From NCBI RefSeq assembly GCF_042665255.1, contig NZ_JBHTCD010000001.1: 64,000 nucleotides of DNA, one strand, 5' to 3'. Both the position numbers and the translations under genes were made by a program. Source of the DNA: Insolitispirillum peregrinum. GTDB taxonomy: Bacteria > Pseudomonadota > Alphaproteobacteria > Rhodospirillales > Rhodospirillaceae. Within the stretch, counting starts at the first letter, position 1; every line of letters begins with the position of its first letter. This document shows, in pieces, positions 16,085 through 25,417 of this stretch. Below the pieces are notes generated by a model. The model was not told where the DNA came from and did no database searches. It saw only the letters and a list, made by a program, of their open reading frames with translations.

Positions 16085-18102
16085 CACATGATCCTCATAA
16101 ACAGCACAATACAGACAGTAACAATCGCAACAAAGACCGACAGCACCGCCGCCGCCTGCTGCCCGATCATCTCGGCCTGCTCATCCCGCACCAACTTTCC
16201 GGCCTCCAGCGCGCGGCACTGCTGGTCAGCAGCGGCGTACTCGGCCTTCGCCCAGGCAAAACCGTCATTATCCCGCTGCCGCTCTTCCTGATTGTCCAGC
16301 AGGTTGTAAAGCTCGGGCAGGCTCCCCTTGCGCACCAGCTTGGGGACTTCCTTTTCCAGCTCCTTGCGCCGCATCCGGCCATGATAGCCCGCAATGATCG
16401 GGGCCAGTTGTGCGCCAATCCAGCCCGCCAACCCGTGCAACGCCGGAGGCCCAAGGCGCCATTGCAGCACCGCCAGCAAGCTGACCATCCCCAAAATCTG
16501 CCGGTCGGACGAATTTTCATTCAGCGCGCGGAACTGGACCTTGGTATCGCGTTCCCACTTACAGCCGATATAGGCGGCAATATGACGGTCCACCGGCTTT
16601 GTTTTCGGATCAATCTTTAAGGAAACCCGGTCCAGCGCAGGCAGAAGCTCGCGGATTTCCGAGACGTATTCCTTTTCAATCAACGGGCTTTGGCAGTGCA
16701 GGTGCTCGTTCAGTTCGTACACGCACCGCTCCATGCCCCAGCCGATCATCTGGGTCTGCAGATTGGCAGTCAAATCCTTGAACTGGTTTTCAAAATGCCC
16801 CAGTTCGGGCGAATAGATCCCCTGGGCATCAATCCAGTTCTTGGCCAGATCGCGCGCCAGAACCTCGGCGTACAGACGGATCTGCTTCTTTTGCATCATC
16901 ACCGCAGCCAGCGCGGCCCCAAAGCCATCCAGTGTGACGCGGAGTTCGCGATAACGCAGCGGCGCCGCCGGATCCAGCAGGATCAGCACCCGCGCCACCG
17001 TATAATCACCACCAGATTTGGCCTCACTGCCACTCTGGCTCAGCCGCACCGCCACCGAGATGGCATCGGCCGTTTCATTGTCTTCCATCCCGCGCCGCAG
17101 CCAGACCTCGACCCGACCATCGAGAATGGGCGACAATGCCGCATCCCACGACGACGCCATCGCATGGGCCAACTCGCGACAGGTAAAATAATCAACGCCT
17201 TCAAACTTGAACGGGCGTTGCGCCCGCTTGGGCGGTTTGGGCTGCAACGGCGACAGGCGGCGACCATTCATCCACAGATCGACGTTTTCCAGATCCCAGC
17301 GTTCTTTGTAATCGTCACACAAAACGCCGCGCATCACCTCGATCAGGTTCAGCGGTACCCGGTTGTCAGAGGCAAACGAGGCATAGGTTGACTGGGCCAG
17401 CTTGGCCCGGATCACGTCATTGTCTTCCCAGCCGTGGGCCGGATCCCGCCCGGTCAGCAGGCCGAGGAAACAAATCCCCAGACTGTACAGGTCATCCTTG
17501 GAATAACCCTGTCCCCGCCCTTCGGGGTTGGCCATGGCGAAGTACAACGGCTCGTAAACCACATGGTTATTGTAGCCCGGCGGAGCGGTAACGCAGTCCC
17601 CCAGAACCAGCCGTTCCTTGGTCTGATCATGCCAGAACAGGTTGTCGAGGCGAACCGCCCGGTGGACCACACCACGCTGGGACATTTCCTGCAGGGCCTG
17701 GATGATCGGCTTCATCACCCGCTTGATGAACTGGGCTTCGGGGATGGCATCAAACCGTTGCCCCGGCCTGGGCAGCACCCGGCCACCGCTCGGGCGTTCA
17801 TAAACCACCGCCATCTGGCGGCGCTGGCCCGGCAACCAGTCAACGATGCCATATTCAACCAGCGTCAACAGGCCCGGAACCTGCACCCCTTTCAGGGAGC
17901 GCATCGCCCCGACACGCAGCGGCATGTCCGCACGGCACAGCAAGGCATAGAGGGAGCGACCAGACCCGCGCCGGTCTTCGCAGTGATAGGCCTCGGCCTG
18001 CGGCATATCGAGGTCAGGCAGCCGCTGGGTCGGGTCAATCTCATAGCGTTCTTTCAGAAGCGCGGCACCGGCAGTGCCCGATCCTTGCTGATCACTCGCC
18101 AT
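16084..18102 (-). CDS. Membrane-anchored pseudokinase, Ser/Thr kinase fold
   Basis: 672 residues. The first 280 residues follow the eukaryotic-type kinase fold (VVHRAVRLDNLFW, then YSKDDLYSLGICFLGLLTG). The catalytic residues are changed, however. The HRD aspartate is Ala149 and the following catalytic-loop Lys is Arg151; Asn154 is kept. The DFG motif reads DCV, and no clear VAIK lysine or Gly-rich loop is seen. This predicts loss of phosphotransfer. A long helical region of unknown fold follows (about 290-560), then a Gln/Glu-rich coil and a C-terminal membrane helix (AAAVLSVFVAIVTVCIVLFM). It is cytoplasmic with a tail anchor, first gene of a two-gene unit. Its partner and signal are unknown. 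Confidence 0.8.
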   Translation of the reverse strand: MASDQQGSGTAGAALLKERYEIDPTQRLPDLDMPQAEAYHCEDRRGSGRSLYALLCRADMPLRVGAMRSLKGVQVPGLLTLVEYGIVDWLPGQRRQMAVVYERPSGGRVLPRPGQRFDAIPEAQFIKRVMKPIIQALQEMSQRGVVHRAVRLDNLFWHDQTKERLVLGDCVTAPPGYNNHVVYEPLYFAMANPEGRGQGYSKDDLYSLGICFLGLLTGRDPAHGWEDNDVIRAKLAQSTYASFASDNRVPLNLIEVMRGVLCDDYKERWDLENVDLWMNGRRLSPLQPKPPKRAQRPFKFEGVDYFTCRELAHAMASSWDAALSPILDGRVEVWLRRGMEDNETADAISVAVRLSQSGSEAKSGGDYTVARVLILLDPAAPLRYRELRVTLDGFGAALAAVMMQKKQIRLYAEVLARDLAKNWIDAQGIYSPELGHFENQFKDLTANLQTQMIGWGMERCVYELNEHLHCQSPLIEKEYVSEIRELLPALDRVSLKIDPKTKPVDRHIAAYIGCKWERDTKVQFRALNENSSDRQILGMVSLLAVLQWRLGPPALHGLAGWIGAQLAPIIAGYHGRMRRKELEKEVPKLVRKGSLPELYNLLDNQEERQRDNDGFAWAKAEYAAADQQCRALEAGKLVRDEQAEMIGQQAAAVLSVFVAIVTVCIVLFMRIM

Positions 18103-18315
18103 GATGCGTTCTCACCCTCCCCATAAACCTTACAGACCGGTCGCCATCAGCACCGGGATTGCAGGCCGTCGCACCCATCCGAAAGGCATAATGCTCCCGA
18201 CAGACAGGCTCTGACAACCTTATCCATACAGCACCATCCTGTTCCTGCGGCAGCTTCATGATACTGCATGGCAGCGCAGTCTACAGGGCAAGCCGTTAGC
18301 ACGCTGTTAACGAAA
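18103..18315. other. Upstream region of the pseudokinase unit
   Basis: About 210 bp with no gene, between the pseudokinase start and the purA terminator. It presumably contains the promoter of the pseudokinase pair. I see no clear operator or RNA. Confidence 0.4.
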
Positions 18316-18361
18316 CGAAAAAGGCGAGGACGGAGATTGCTCTCCGCCCTCGCCTTTTTTT
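18316..18361 (-). terminator. Strong terminator after purA
   Basis: A 14-bp stem GGCGAGGACGGAGA / TCTCCGCCCTCGCC with one mismatch is flanked by A-runs on one side and T-runs on the other. It therefore works as an intrinsic terminator for hisZ-purA on the minus strand and could also act on the plus strand. Confidence 0.9.
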
Positions 18362-18404
18362 CATACGCACCGCGACGAAGACGACGCCCCGTTGGCGGAA
18401 CCCG

Positions 18405-19694
18405 TCAATCGGTAAACGGGTCGCGCATCAGAATGGTGTCTTCGCGCTCGGGGCTGGTGGACAGCAGGGCCACCGGCGCTTCGATCAGTTCTTCAATGCG
18501 GCGGACATACTTGACCGCCGTCGCCGGCAGATCGGCAAAGCTGCGAGCGCCTTCGGTGCTCTGGCTCCAGCCTTCCAGGGTTTCATAGATCGGCTCGACC
18601 TGCGCCTGCGCCGTCATGCCAGCCGGGAAGTAGTCCAGCACTTCGCCGTTCAGACGATAGCCGACGCACACCTTCAGCTCGTCAAAGCCATCCAGCACGT
18701 CCAGCTTGGTCAAGGCAATGCCGTTGATGCCGCTGACCTTCACCGCCTGACGAACCAGCACCGCATCGAACCAGCCACACCGACGCTTGCGACCGGTGAT
18801 GGTGCCGAACTCGTGGCCGCGCTCGCCCAGACGGTTGCCCACCTCGTCGAACAGTTCGGTCGGGAACGGACCTTCCCCAACGCGGGTGGTGTAAGCCTTG
18901 GTGATCCCCAGCACATAGCCGATACCGCCCGGCCCCATGCCCGACCCGACCGCCGCGTTACCGCTCAGCGTGTTCGAGGAGGTCACATAGGGGTAAGTGC
19001 CGTGATCGACGTCCAGCAGGGTGCCCTGCGCGCCTTCGAACAGGATGCGCTTGCCAGCCTTGCGGTATTCGTCCAGCACACGCCACACCGGCCGCGAGAA
19101 CGGCAGGATCTTCGGGGCCAGTTCGGTGAGCTGCGCACGCAGTTCACCGGCGTCAACCGGTTCGGCACCCAGACCCTTCAGCAGGGCATTGTGGTGGGCC
19201 AGCAGGCGATCAATCTTGATGTCCAGCGCGGCATCGTCGGCCAGATCGCAGACGCGGATGGCACGGCGGGCCACCTTGTCTTCGTAGGCCGGACCGATAC
19301 CACGGCCAGTGGTCCCGATCTTGCCCTTGCCGGCAGCGGCTTCCCGCGCCTGATCCAGACGGCTGTGCAGCGGCAGGATCAGCGACGCGTTTTCGGCCAG
19401 CATCAGCACGTCCGGGGTGACTTTCACACCCTTTTCGGCAATGGCATCGATTTCCCGCAGCAGCGCCCACGGATCGACCACCACCCCGTTGCCGATGATC
19501 GAGGGGGTGCCACGCACCACGCCCGACGGCAACAGGCTCAGCTTGTAGCTGACGCCATCAATCACCAGGGTATGGCCCGCATTGTGCCCCCCCTGAAAAC
19601 GCACCACCACATCAGCCCGCGCGGCGAGCCAATCGACGACCTTGCCCTTGCCTTCGTCGCCCCATTGGGAACCGACGACAACCACGTTGGTCAT
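18405..19694 (-). CDS. purA: Adenylosuccinate synthetase
   Basis: 429 residues, standard for PurA. The P-loop VVVGSQWGDEGKGKVVDWL is at the N-terminus. Other family blocks present are GHNAGHTLV, GTTGRGIGPAYEDK, EGAQGTLLDVDHGTYPYVTSSN and TGRKRRCGWFD. It converts IMP, aspartate and GTP to adenylosuccinate, the first committed step to AMP. The ATG at 19694 starts 4 bp after the hisZ stop; the longer frame upstream lies inside hisZ. An AGGGA sits 7 nt before it. Confidence 0.97.
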   Translation of the reverse strand: MTNVVVVGSQWGDEGKGKVVDWLAARADVVVRFQGGHNAGHTLVIDGVSYKLSLLPSGVVRGTPSIIGNGVVVDPWALLREIDAIAEKGVKVTPDVLMLAENASLILPLHSRLDQAREAAAGKGKIGTTGRGIGPAYEDKVARRAIRVCDLADDAALDIKIDRLLAHHNALLKGLGAEPVDAGELRAQLTELAPKILPFSRPVWRVLDEYRKAGKRILFEGAQGTLLDVDHGTYPYVTSSNTLSGNAAVGSGMGPGGIGYVLGITKAYTTRVGEGPFPTELFDEVGNRLGERGHEFGTITGRKRRCGWFDAVLVRQAVKVSGINGIALTKLDVLDGFDELKVCVGYRLNGEVLDYFPAGMTAQAQVEPIYETLEGWSQSTEGARSFADLPATAVKYVRRIEELIEAPVALLSTSPEREDTILMRDPFTD

Positions 19695-19698
19695 AGTG

Positions 19699-20850
19699 TC
19701 ATCCCTGCTTGTCGTTAATGGCGTGGAGATCCCCGCCAACAGAATAATGAGAACATCCCAACCGCCGAGCCTCGGCGGCAAAATCCTGCGGATCCTGAAG
19801 CGCGTTCAGGGTCACCCAGCCATCGGTCTGATACCGCCCGGCCAGCAGGCGGTCCTTTACCGACAGCAACACGCGCGGACCGCTGGACAGCGGCTCCATT
19901 GCTTCGGTAACAGCATCAACCGACAGTGTCGCCCCGACGGCCCGTTCCTGAGCCTCGCCAGCGCGATAACGACCACCCCGACCCAGCTCGCCACTGACCC
20001 CGCGTGAGAACACGCTGAAGCTGACGCCGGTATGGTATTCAAATCCACGGTATTCGACCGGATCAATGGTCAGGGTTGCCGCCGGATGCTCTTCGCGCAC
20101 CAGGGCAATCACCTCGGCCAGCGTATCACGGCGCTGGGCAGCGGCGGCGGGCAGATCCATCGCCTGCAAGCGGCTCAGAACCTCTTCGGCCTCGCCAATG
20201 CAGCCCAGCAGGACACCGAACACCCCGGCCACATCACCGCCCATCGCCTTGACGGCGGCGGCGTCCTTTTGATCCAGCGCATCGCGCAGGGTCCGGCGGG
20301 CCTCGGGGCTCAGCTGCAAGGCATCACACATCGCAGGCACCAGCGGCGGCAGCATCAGGTCAACCGACACATCCCGCACACCAACGGCATCCAGCGCCCG
20401 GATCACCATTCCGATCACTTCGGCATCGGCCACCGGGGTATCGGCACCGATCAGCTCGATCCCGGCCTGGGTAAACTGGCGTTCCGGCCGCAATTGCGAG
20501 CCTTTGACCCGCAGCACCTGTCCGGCATAGCACAGGCGCAGGGGACGGGGATGTCGCACCATCCGGGTGGTTGCAATGCGGGCAACCTGAATGGTCATGT
20601 CGGCCCGCACGCCCATCATGCGCTGGCTGAGGGGGTCCATCACCCGGAATGTATCCTTGGTGGTGACCGCTCCGACGCCATCGAGCAGGCTTTCTTCGAA
20701 TTCGATCAGGGGAGGCTTCACGCGATCATAGCCATGGGCCGCAAACACGCCCAGCAGGCGGTTAACGGCAACAGCCTCGAGCGCCGCATCCGGCGGCAAC
20801 ACATCACGCAAGCCCGTCGGCAGCAAAGCCTTGTTGGCGGTATCACTCAT
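19699..20850 (-). CDS. hisZ: HisZ, ATP phosphoribosyltransferase regulatory subunit
   Basis: 383 residues, related to class II histidyl-tRNA synthetase but lacking the anticodon domain. Motif-like blocks are LPTGLRDVLPPDA, RADMTIQVARI and ELIGADTPVADAEVI. It forms a complex with the short catalytic HisG for the first step of histidine synthesis, so a short-form hisG is expected elsewhere. The start at 20850 (MSDTANKALLPTG) fits the family; the ribosome-binding site is poor. The hisZ-purA order is common in alphaproteobacteria. Confidence 0.93.
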   Translation of the reverse strand: MSDTANKALLPTGLRDVLPPDAALEAVAVNRLLGVFAAHGYDRVKPPLIEFEESLLDGVGAVTTKDTFRVMDPLSQRMMGVRADMTIQVARIATTRMVRHPRPLRLCYAGQVLRVKGSQLRPERQFTQAGIELIGADTPVADAEVIGMVIRALDAVGVRDVSVDLMLPPLVPAMCDALQLSPEARRTLRDALDQKDAAAVKAMGGDVAGVFGVLLGCIGEAEEVLSRLQAMDLPAAAAQRRDTLAEVIALVREEHPAATLTIDPVEYRGFEYHTGVSFSVFSRGVSGELGRGGRYRAGEAQERAVGATLSVDAVTEAMEPLSSGPRVLLSVKDRLLAGRYQTDGWVTLNALQDPQDFAAEARRLGCSHYSVGGDLHAINDKQG

Positions 20851-20943
20851 CGGGAACAGGTTTCCACGGGAACAGCTTCCACGAAGGGAGACAGGGGGAC
20901 GAACAGGGACAAAAAACGCACACCGTTCTTCGGCCTGAACATG

Positions 20944-20980
20944 GAACCGCCGGTCAGACACAAGGCCAGACCGGCGGTTC
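20944..20980. terminator. Perfect 12-bp hairpin between the chemoreceptor gene and hisZ
   Basis: GAACCGCCGGTC (20944-20955) and GACCGGCGGTTC (20969-20980) with a 13-nt loop, about 98 bp after the chemoreceptor stop. There is no U-tract on either strand, so it may be a weak terminator or an mRNA-stabilising structure. Confidence 0.5.
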
Positions 20981-21077
20981 TGCTGTGTACTCTAATTATG
21001 GCTACGGAGCAAACGGGAAATGCACCTGATGGCACGTTAAGGGGTTTTTCATGACCCAACCGGCCACACCCCTGCGC

Positions 21078-22460
21078 TTAAAAAGCCGGACGGCGGCCCC
21101 ACACCACCGCCCGATCCTTGCGGGCGGCCAGCTCGTCAAGACAGGCCAGCACATCGACCGACGCCCGCGCTGCCCGTTCGATGCAGCCGATCGCCCCATC
21201 CAGATTGCCAGCCGCATAGGCGCGGGCGGCCTCGATACCAGCCGAATGGACTTCCTGATGCGGCTCGGCCAGTCGCTGATAGGCCGGATGTTCGACCAGA
21301 TCGCTGGCGGTCAGGGTATCGTACCACTTGCCCAGACGACAGGAATGATGGTCGGCCAGCTCGTCGGCTTTCAGTGTTGCCCGCCCCACCAGCATCGCCG
21401 CCAGTCGTTTGCGCCACAACACATGGTCCGATTTGGCAACATGGATGGTGAAATCCTCAATCTGCAGTGTCGCCAACTCGCTGATCCCGGCCGCAATCTG
21501 GGCTTCGCCCTGATCCATCACATCCAGAACCCGCTCAACGTTGGTCACATTTTCGGTCGACATGTGGGCAATGGCAGCAATACCCGCCGAGATTTCAGCC
21601 GACGCATCCATCTGCTGGGTCAGGATGGCTGCCACATCCTGCATTTTGACCGTCACCAGCTCGACACGTTCGACCACCCCGTTCATGCTGACGCCCGTCG
21701 CCTCGATCACCTTACGCCCCTGCTCGACGGCCTGTGCGCCCTCTTCCATCGAGCTGGCAATGGTCGCCATTTCCTGCCGCAGCGATGCGATACGCGCCCG
21801 AATGTCAACCGTCGCCCGGGCGGTCTGGTTGGCAAGGTTCTTGACCTCACCGGCCACCACCGCAAAGCCCTTGCCAGCCTCGCCAGCCCGCGCGGCTTCG
21901 ATGGTCGCATTCAGCGCCAGCAGGTTGGTCTGCTTGGCGATGGCCTCAATCTGCTGCACGATATCGCCGATCTGGTTTGATGCCTCAACCAGCCGCTCAA
22001 CCTTTTCCGATGCGCCATCAACCGCCTGCGTGATCACCCCGATGGTACGCACCGCCTGCTGGCTGGCCGCCATCGCGTCCTGAGCAGCAAGGCGCGCCTG
22101 TTCGGCATCAGCCACCACCCCATCCGAGTTGCGGCTGATTTCCTGCACAGATGCCACCATTTCTTCCGAAGCAGCAGAAATGGCCTGTGTCCGGCTATCG
22201 ACTTCACGCACTTCGCGCATCATGCCAGCGGTCACCGTAACGGCATCGCTCGCATTGATCGACAGCGCAACAATGCGGCGAAGATCGCCCTGTGCCCGCG
22301 CGTGTAAAGCCTGCGCCAAAGCATGAAGCTTCTGCTCCAGCGGCGATATCCCTTGTGGGACGTCGAGATATTTTCCTGCCAGCAACAAATCAAGGCTTTC
22401 TTCCAGATCAATACTGGAAGAGCCAAGACCGTGCGACTGAGGCACCACCGACTGAAGCAT
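21078..22460 (-). CDS. Soluble methyl-accepting chemotaxis protein with CZB domain
   Basis: 460 residues with no membrane helix. A long coiled-coil signalling domain carries the conserved hairpin tip (VEAIAKQTNLLALNATIEAARAG is split around residue 200; core motif IAKQTNLLALNATIEAARAG). The C-terminal 120 residues form a chemoreceptor zinc-binding domain with DHVLWRKRL, HHSCRLGKWYD and the later HPAYQRLAEPHQEVH, i.e. the His/Cys/His/His set. Such receptors sense zinc or oxidants such as hypochlorite in other bacteria; the ligand here is inferred. The start at 22460 was chosen after GGGGGAAATC; the longer upstream frame is unlike the family. No che genes are adjacent. Confidence 0.9.
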   Translation of the reverse strand: MLQSVVPQSHGLGSSSIDLEESLDLLLAGKYLDVPQGISPLEQKLHALAQALHARAQGDLRRIVALSINASDAVTVTAGMMREVREVDSRTQAISAASEEMVASVQEISRNSDGVVADAEQARLAAQDAMAASQQAVRTIGVITQAVDGASEKVERLVEASNQIGDIVQQIEAIAKQTNLLALNATIEAARAGEAGKGFAVVAGEVKNLANQTARATVDIRARIASLRQEMATIASSMEEGAQAVEQGRKVIEATGVSMNGVVERVELVTVKMQDVAAILTQQMDASAEISAGIAAIAHMSTENVTNVERVLDVMDQGEAQIAAGISELATLQIEDFTIHVAKSDHVLWRKRLAAMLVGRATLKADELADHHSCRLGKWYDTLTASDLVEHPAYQRLAEPHQEVHSAGIEAARAYAAGNLDGAIGCIERAARASVDVLACLDELAARKDRAVVWGRRPAF

Positions 22461-22680
22461 GATTTCCCCCAAAGTAGAGTTCAGGAACGGGCATCCTCCG
22501 GGTACCACCAAAGAACCACATATTCCTAAATATTCCATCACCATACTTAAAGCTGAAAGATGGTCGGTTACACACGACCATAGCCTTCCTTTGGTTTTAA
22601 ATGGTCCTTATTTAATAACCGTCAGGTAAGGCGATCTCTTTCTTACCCCACATTCCACATTTTTAAAATGGGAATTTAAT

Positions 22681-22719
22681 AAAAAAAAGGGCAGGTCACC
22701 GATACCTCAGCAACCCGCC
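22681..22719 (-). terminator. Terminator after serC
   Basis: On the minus strand GGGCGGGT pairs with ACCTGCCC (one G-U) and runs into TTTTTTT. It lies about 35 bp after the serC stop. A second small hairpin, AGCATAC...GTATGCT (22732-22750), lies just before it. The rest of 22461-22752 is AT-rich upstream DNA of the chemoreceptor gene. Confidence 0.8.
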
Positions 22720-22752
22720 CCTGAATACTGAAGCATACCGTTCGTATGCTTT

Positions 22753-23904
22753 TTATGCTTTCACCTGTTCATAAGCCCATTCGATCCACGGCAACAGGGC
22801 TTCGATATCCGACGTCTCGACCGTCGCCCCACCCCAGATGCGCAGTCCGGCAGGGGCGTCGCGATAACTGCCCAGATCATAACCGACCCCTTCAGCATCC
22901 AGCAGGGAGGCGATTTTCTTGGCGGCCTTGGCCCGGTCATCCTCTGACAAGGCGGTAAACCAGTCAGCGGTGATCACCAGACAGATCGAGGTCCACGAGC
23001 GGATTGCCGGGTCTTTGGCCAGAAAATCAATCCACGGCGTGCGGGCAACCCAGTCTTCCACAGCGCGCAGGTTCTGCTGTGAGCGGGCAATCAGCGCCGG
23101 GCGGCCACCAATGCTTTCCGCCCACTTCAGCGCATCCACCTGATCTTCGACCGCCACCATCGACGGAGTATTGATGGTATCACCACGGAAGATGCCTTCA
23201 ATCAGCTTGCCGCCCGAGGTCAGGCGGAAAATCTTGGGCATCGGCCAGGCAGGCGTATGGCTTTCAAGGCGGGCAACAGCGCGCGGCGACAGGGCAATCA
23301 TGCCATGCGCCCCTTCGCCACCCAGCACCTTTTGCCACGACCAGGTGACCACGTCCAGACGGTCCCATGCCATCTCCATCGCGAACGCCGACGAGGTGGC
23401 ATCGCAGATCACCAGACCTTCCCGATCCTCGGCAATCCAGTCACCGTTCGGCACCCGCACGCCCGAGGTGGTGCCGTTCCAGGTGAACACCACGTCGCGG
23501 CTGAAATCAACCTGCGACAGGTCCGGCAGCGCGCCATAGCCCGCTTCCAGCACCCGCACATCCGGCAGCTTCAGCTGCTTCAGCACGTCGGAAACCCAGG
23601 TCGAGCCAAAGCTTTCCCATGCCAGCATGTCCACACCACGCGGCCCCAGCAACGACCACAGGGCCATTTCCACCGCGCCGGTATCCGACGCCGGAACGAT
23701 CCCCAGACGCCAGCCGTCCGGCAGGCCGAGAATGGCGGCAGAACGGTCGATCACCTCGGCCAGCCGTTCCTTGCCGATCTTTGCCCGGTGCGAGCGACCC
23801 ACCGGCGTCGCCGACAGGGCATCAACCGACCATCCCGGACGCTTGGCGCACGGGCCGGAGGAAAAGTTGGGATTTGCAGGGCGAACCGAAGGCTTGGTCA
23901 GCAT
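22753..23904 (-). CDS. serC: Phosphoserine aminotransferase
   Basis: 383 residues, class V PLP aminotransferase. It starts NPNFSSGPCAKRPGW, as in the alphaproteobacterial SerC type. The PLP lysine is in TWSWQKVLGGEGAHGMI. Other blocks are FTWNGTTSGVRVP, ICDATSSAFAMEM and RGDTINTPSMVAVED. It converts 3-phosphohydroxypyruvate and glutamate to phosphoserine and can also serve PLP synthesis (compare the nearby pdxJ). The start at 23904 has AAGGA about 9 nt upstream. In many relatives serA is adjacent, but here it is not. Confidence 0.93.
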   Translation of the reverse strand: MLTKPSVRPANPNFSSGPCAKRPGWSVDALSATPVGRSHRAKIGKERLAEVIDRSAAILGLPDGWRLGIVPASDTGAVEMALWSLLGPRGVDMLAWESFGSTWVSDVLKQLKLPDVRVLEAGYGALPDLSQVDFSRDVVFTWNGTTSGVRVPNGDWIAEDREGLVICDATSSAFAMEMAWDRLDVVTWSWQKVLGGEGAHGMIALSPRAVARLESHTPAWPMPKIFRLTSGGKLIEGIFRGDTINTPSMVAVEDQVDALKWAESIGGRPALIARSQQNLRAVEDWVARTPWIDFLAKDPAIRSWTSICLVITADWFTALSEDDRAKAAKKIASLLDAEGVGYDLGSYRDAPAGLRIWGGATVETSDIEALLPWIEWAYEQVKA

Positions 23905-23980
23905 GATGGGCAGTCCTTGACGATGGGGGCACCCAGCCCCCCGTAACCCCTGAAGAGCAGGGAAAAAAGAGGCGGGAACT

Positions 23981-24032
23981 CTAAAGCATCGCACGGAAAG
24001 TGGGAACCGGTTTTCGTGTCAGCGATGCGACA
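23981..24032 (+). repeat. Palindromic repeat, module A only
   Basis: Core GAAAGTGGGAACCGGTTTTCG with outer arms GCATCGC / GCGATGC. Module B is missing. The arms again differ from other copies yet remain complementary. The copy lies between serC and the GNAT gene. Confidence 0.8.
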
Positions 24033-24049
24033 GGGCACAGGGCACGACC

Positions 24050-24577
24050 TCAGACGGCAGTCAGGTCCAGTTCCATGTAGATCACCCCCGGGATGGGATT
24101 GTCGTAATAGGGGGCGCATTCCTGAAAACCAAACCGCTGGTACAGGGCTACCGCTTCATCCAGCCGCTCCAGCGTATCGAGAACCATCCGCTGATAGCCC
24201 AGTTGGCGGGCACAGGCGATGATCTGGTGCGCCAGACGGCCGCCGATCCCCTGACCGTGATACTGCGGGTAAACGTACAGCCGCTTCATCTCGCAGGCCC
24301 CCGGCACCAGCACCCGCTCGGTCGCCTCTTTCTGATACAAGGGACGCACCGCCACCCCACCGGCAAGGAACAAGCCTTCGCCGCGGTCTTCGGTTTCCCA
24401 TGCCAGCAGCAACTCGCCGACGGGCGGCGCGTAATCGCCCGGCAGGGTGTTCAGCTCGGTTTCAAAGCCCTGAAAACACAGATCAACGTTCAGGTATCCC
24501 TGATAGTCGCGGAACAATCGCCGCGCCGACGCCATGTCCTGGGTATCGCGGGCCGGACGAATATGAAAAGCGCGCAT
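24050..24577 (-). CDS. GNAT family N-acetyltransferase
   Basis: 175 residues. The acetyl-CoA motif is in EMKRLYVYPQYHGQGIGGRLAHQII (Q-x-x-G-x-G/A type), followed by LDTLERLDEAVALYQRFGF. It probably acetylates a small molecule or protein amine; the substrate is unknown. It lies 21 bp after pdxJ and is likely cotranscribed. AAGGAAC precedes the ATG at 24577. Confidence 0.85.
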   Translation of the reverse strand: MRAFHIRPARDTQDMASARRLFRDYQGYLNVDLCFQGFETELNTLPGDYAPPVGELLLAWETEDRGEGLFLAGGVAVRPLYQKEATERVLVPGACEMKRLYVYPQYHGQGIGGRLAHQIIACARQLGYQRMVLDTLERLDEAVALYQRFGFQECAPYYDNPIPGVIYMELDLTAV

Positions 24578-24598
24578 CAGGGAGTTCCTTTTTTTCTA

Positions 24599-25348
24599 TC
24601 AGACAGCCAGAGCGGCGCCATACCGGCGCACGGCCTCGGCGAAACCATGGCGCAGGGCGTCCGCGGTCAGTTCGTGACCAATCGACGCTTCGTGAATGAA
24701 CGGAGCCCCGGCAATCAGCGGCGGCGTGTTCAGCAGGTCGAGGTCATGGCCGATGTTGACCATCAGCCCCAACTCTTGCCCGACCTGCGCCGCCCCGACC
24801 ACCGCCTGCAACGCCGCCTGCCCGGCCTCGCTGTCCAGACCGTGCAGTCGCACGGCCTCGGCGTAGGCACCGGTATAAATCTCGAAACCATCGGCACCGG
24901 TGGCAGGAACTGCCGGAATTTGGGCCGCATCGGGATCCATGAACAGGATCACCCGCGCACCCTGTTGCTTCAGCCGCTGCACCACCGGCTTCAGGGTTTC
25001 CCCTTCGGCAGACAGGTTCCAGCCGCTGTCCGAGGTAAATGCCTGCGGCGCATCGGGCACAAGCGTCACCTGTTCGGGGCGGATTTCGGCCACCAGATCA
25101 AGGAAATCCGCCGTCGGGCGGCCTTCGATATTGAATTCGATCGCCGGACGCAACGGCGCCAGCAAAGCGGCCAGGTCATGGACATCGGTACGGCGGATGT
25201 GGCGTTCGTCGGGGCGCGGGTGCACGGTCAGACCTTTGGCACCGGCCTCCAGGGCAATCCGTCCAAACTCCACCACATTCGGAGATCCGGTATGGCGAGA
25301 ATTCCGCAACAGGGCGACTTTGTTCAGGTTTACGCTAAGCCGAGCCAT
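24599..25348 (-). CDS. pdxJ: Pyridoxine 5'-phosphate synthase
   Basis: 249 residues. Family features seen: LSVNLNKVALLRNSR at the N-terminus, VHPRPDERHIRRTDV (catalytic His and phosphate contacts), EFNIEGRP, and the C-terminal phosphate loop region IGHDLDLLNTPPL. It joins 1-deoxyxylulose 5-phosphate and 3-amino-2-oxopropyl phosphate into PNP in the DXP-dependent B6 pathway. The ATG at 25348 matches family N-termini. An in-frame ATG at 25366 with GGGGA upstream is a possible alternative start, adding 6 residues. Confidence 0.94.
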   Translation of the reverse strand: MARLSVNLNKVALLRNSRHTGSPNVVEFGRIALEAGAKGLTVHPRPDERHIRRTDVHDLAALLAPLRPAIEFNIEGRPTADFLDLVAEIRPEQVTLVPDAPQAFTSDSGWNLSAEGETLKPVVQRLKQQGARVILFMDPDAAQIPAVPATGADGFEIYTGAYAEAVRLHGLDSEAGQAALQAVVGAAQVGQELGLMVNIGHDLDLLNTPPLIAGAPFIHEASIGHELTADALRHGFAEAVRRYGAALAV

Positions 25349-25417
25349 GGTGTACCGCTTTTCCATTTCCAAATCCCCGCCGACAGGGCGGGGGCCGTCT
25401 GCAGGCCCATGATGGGC

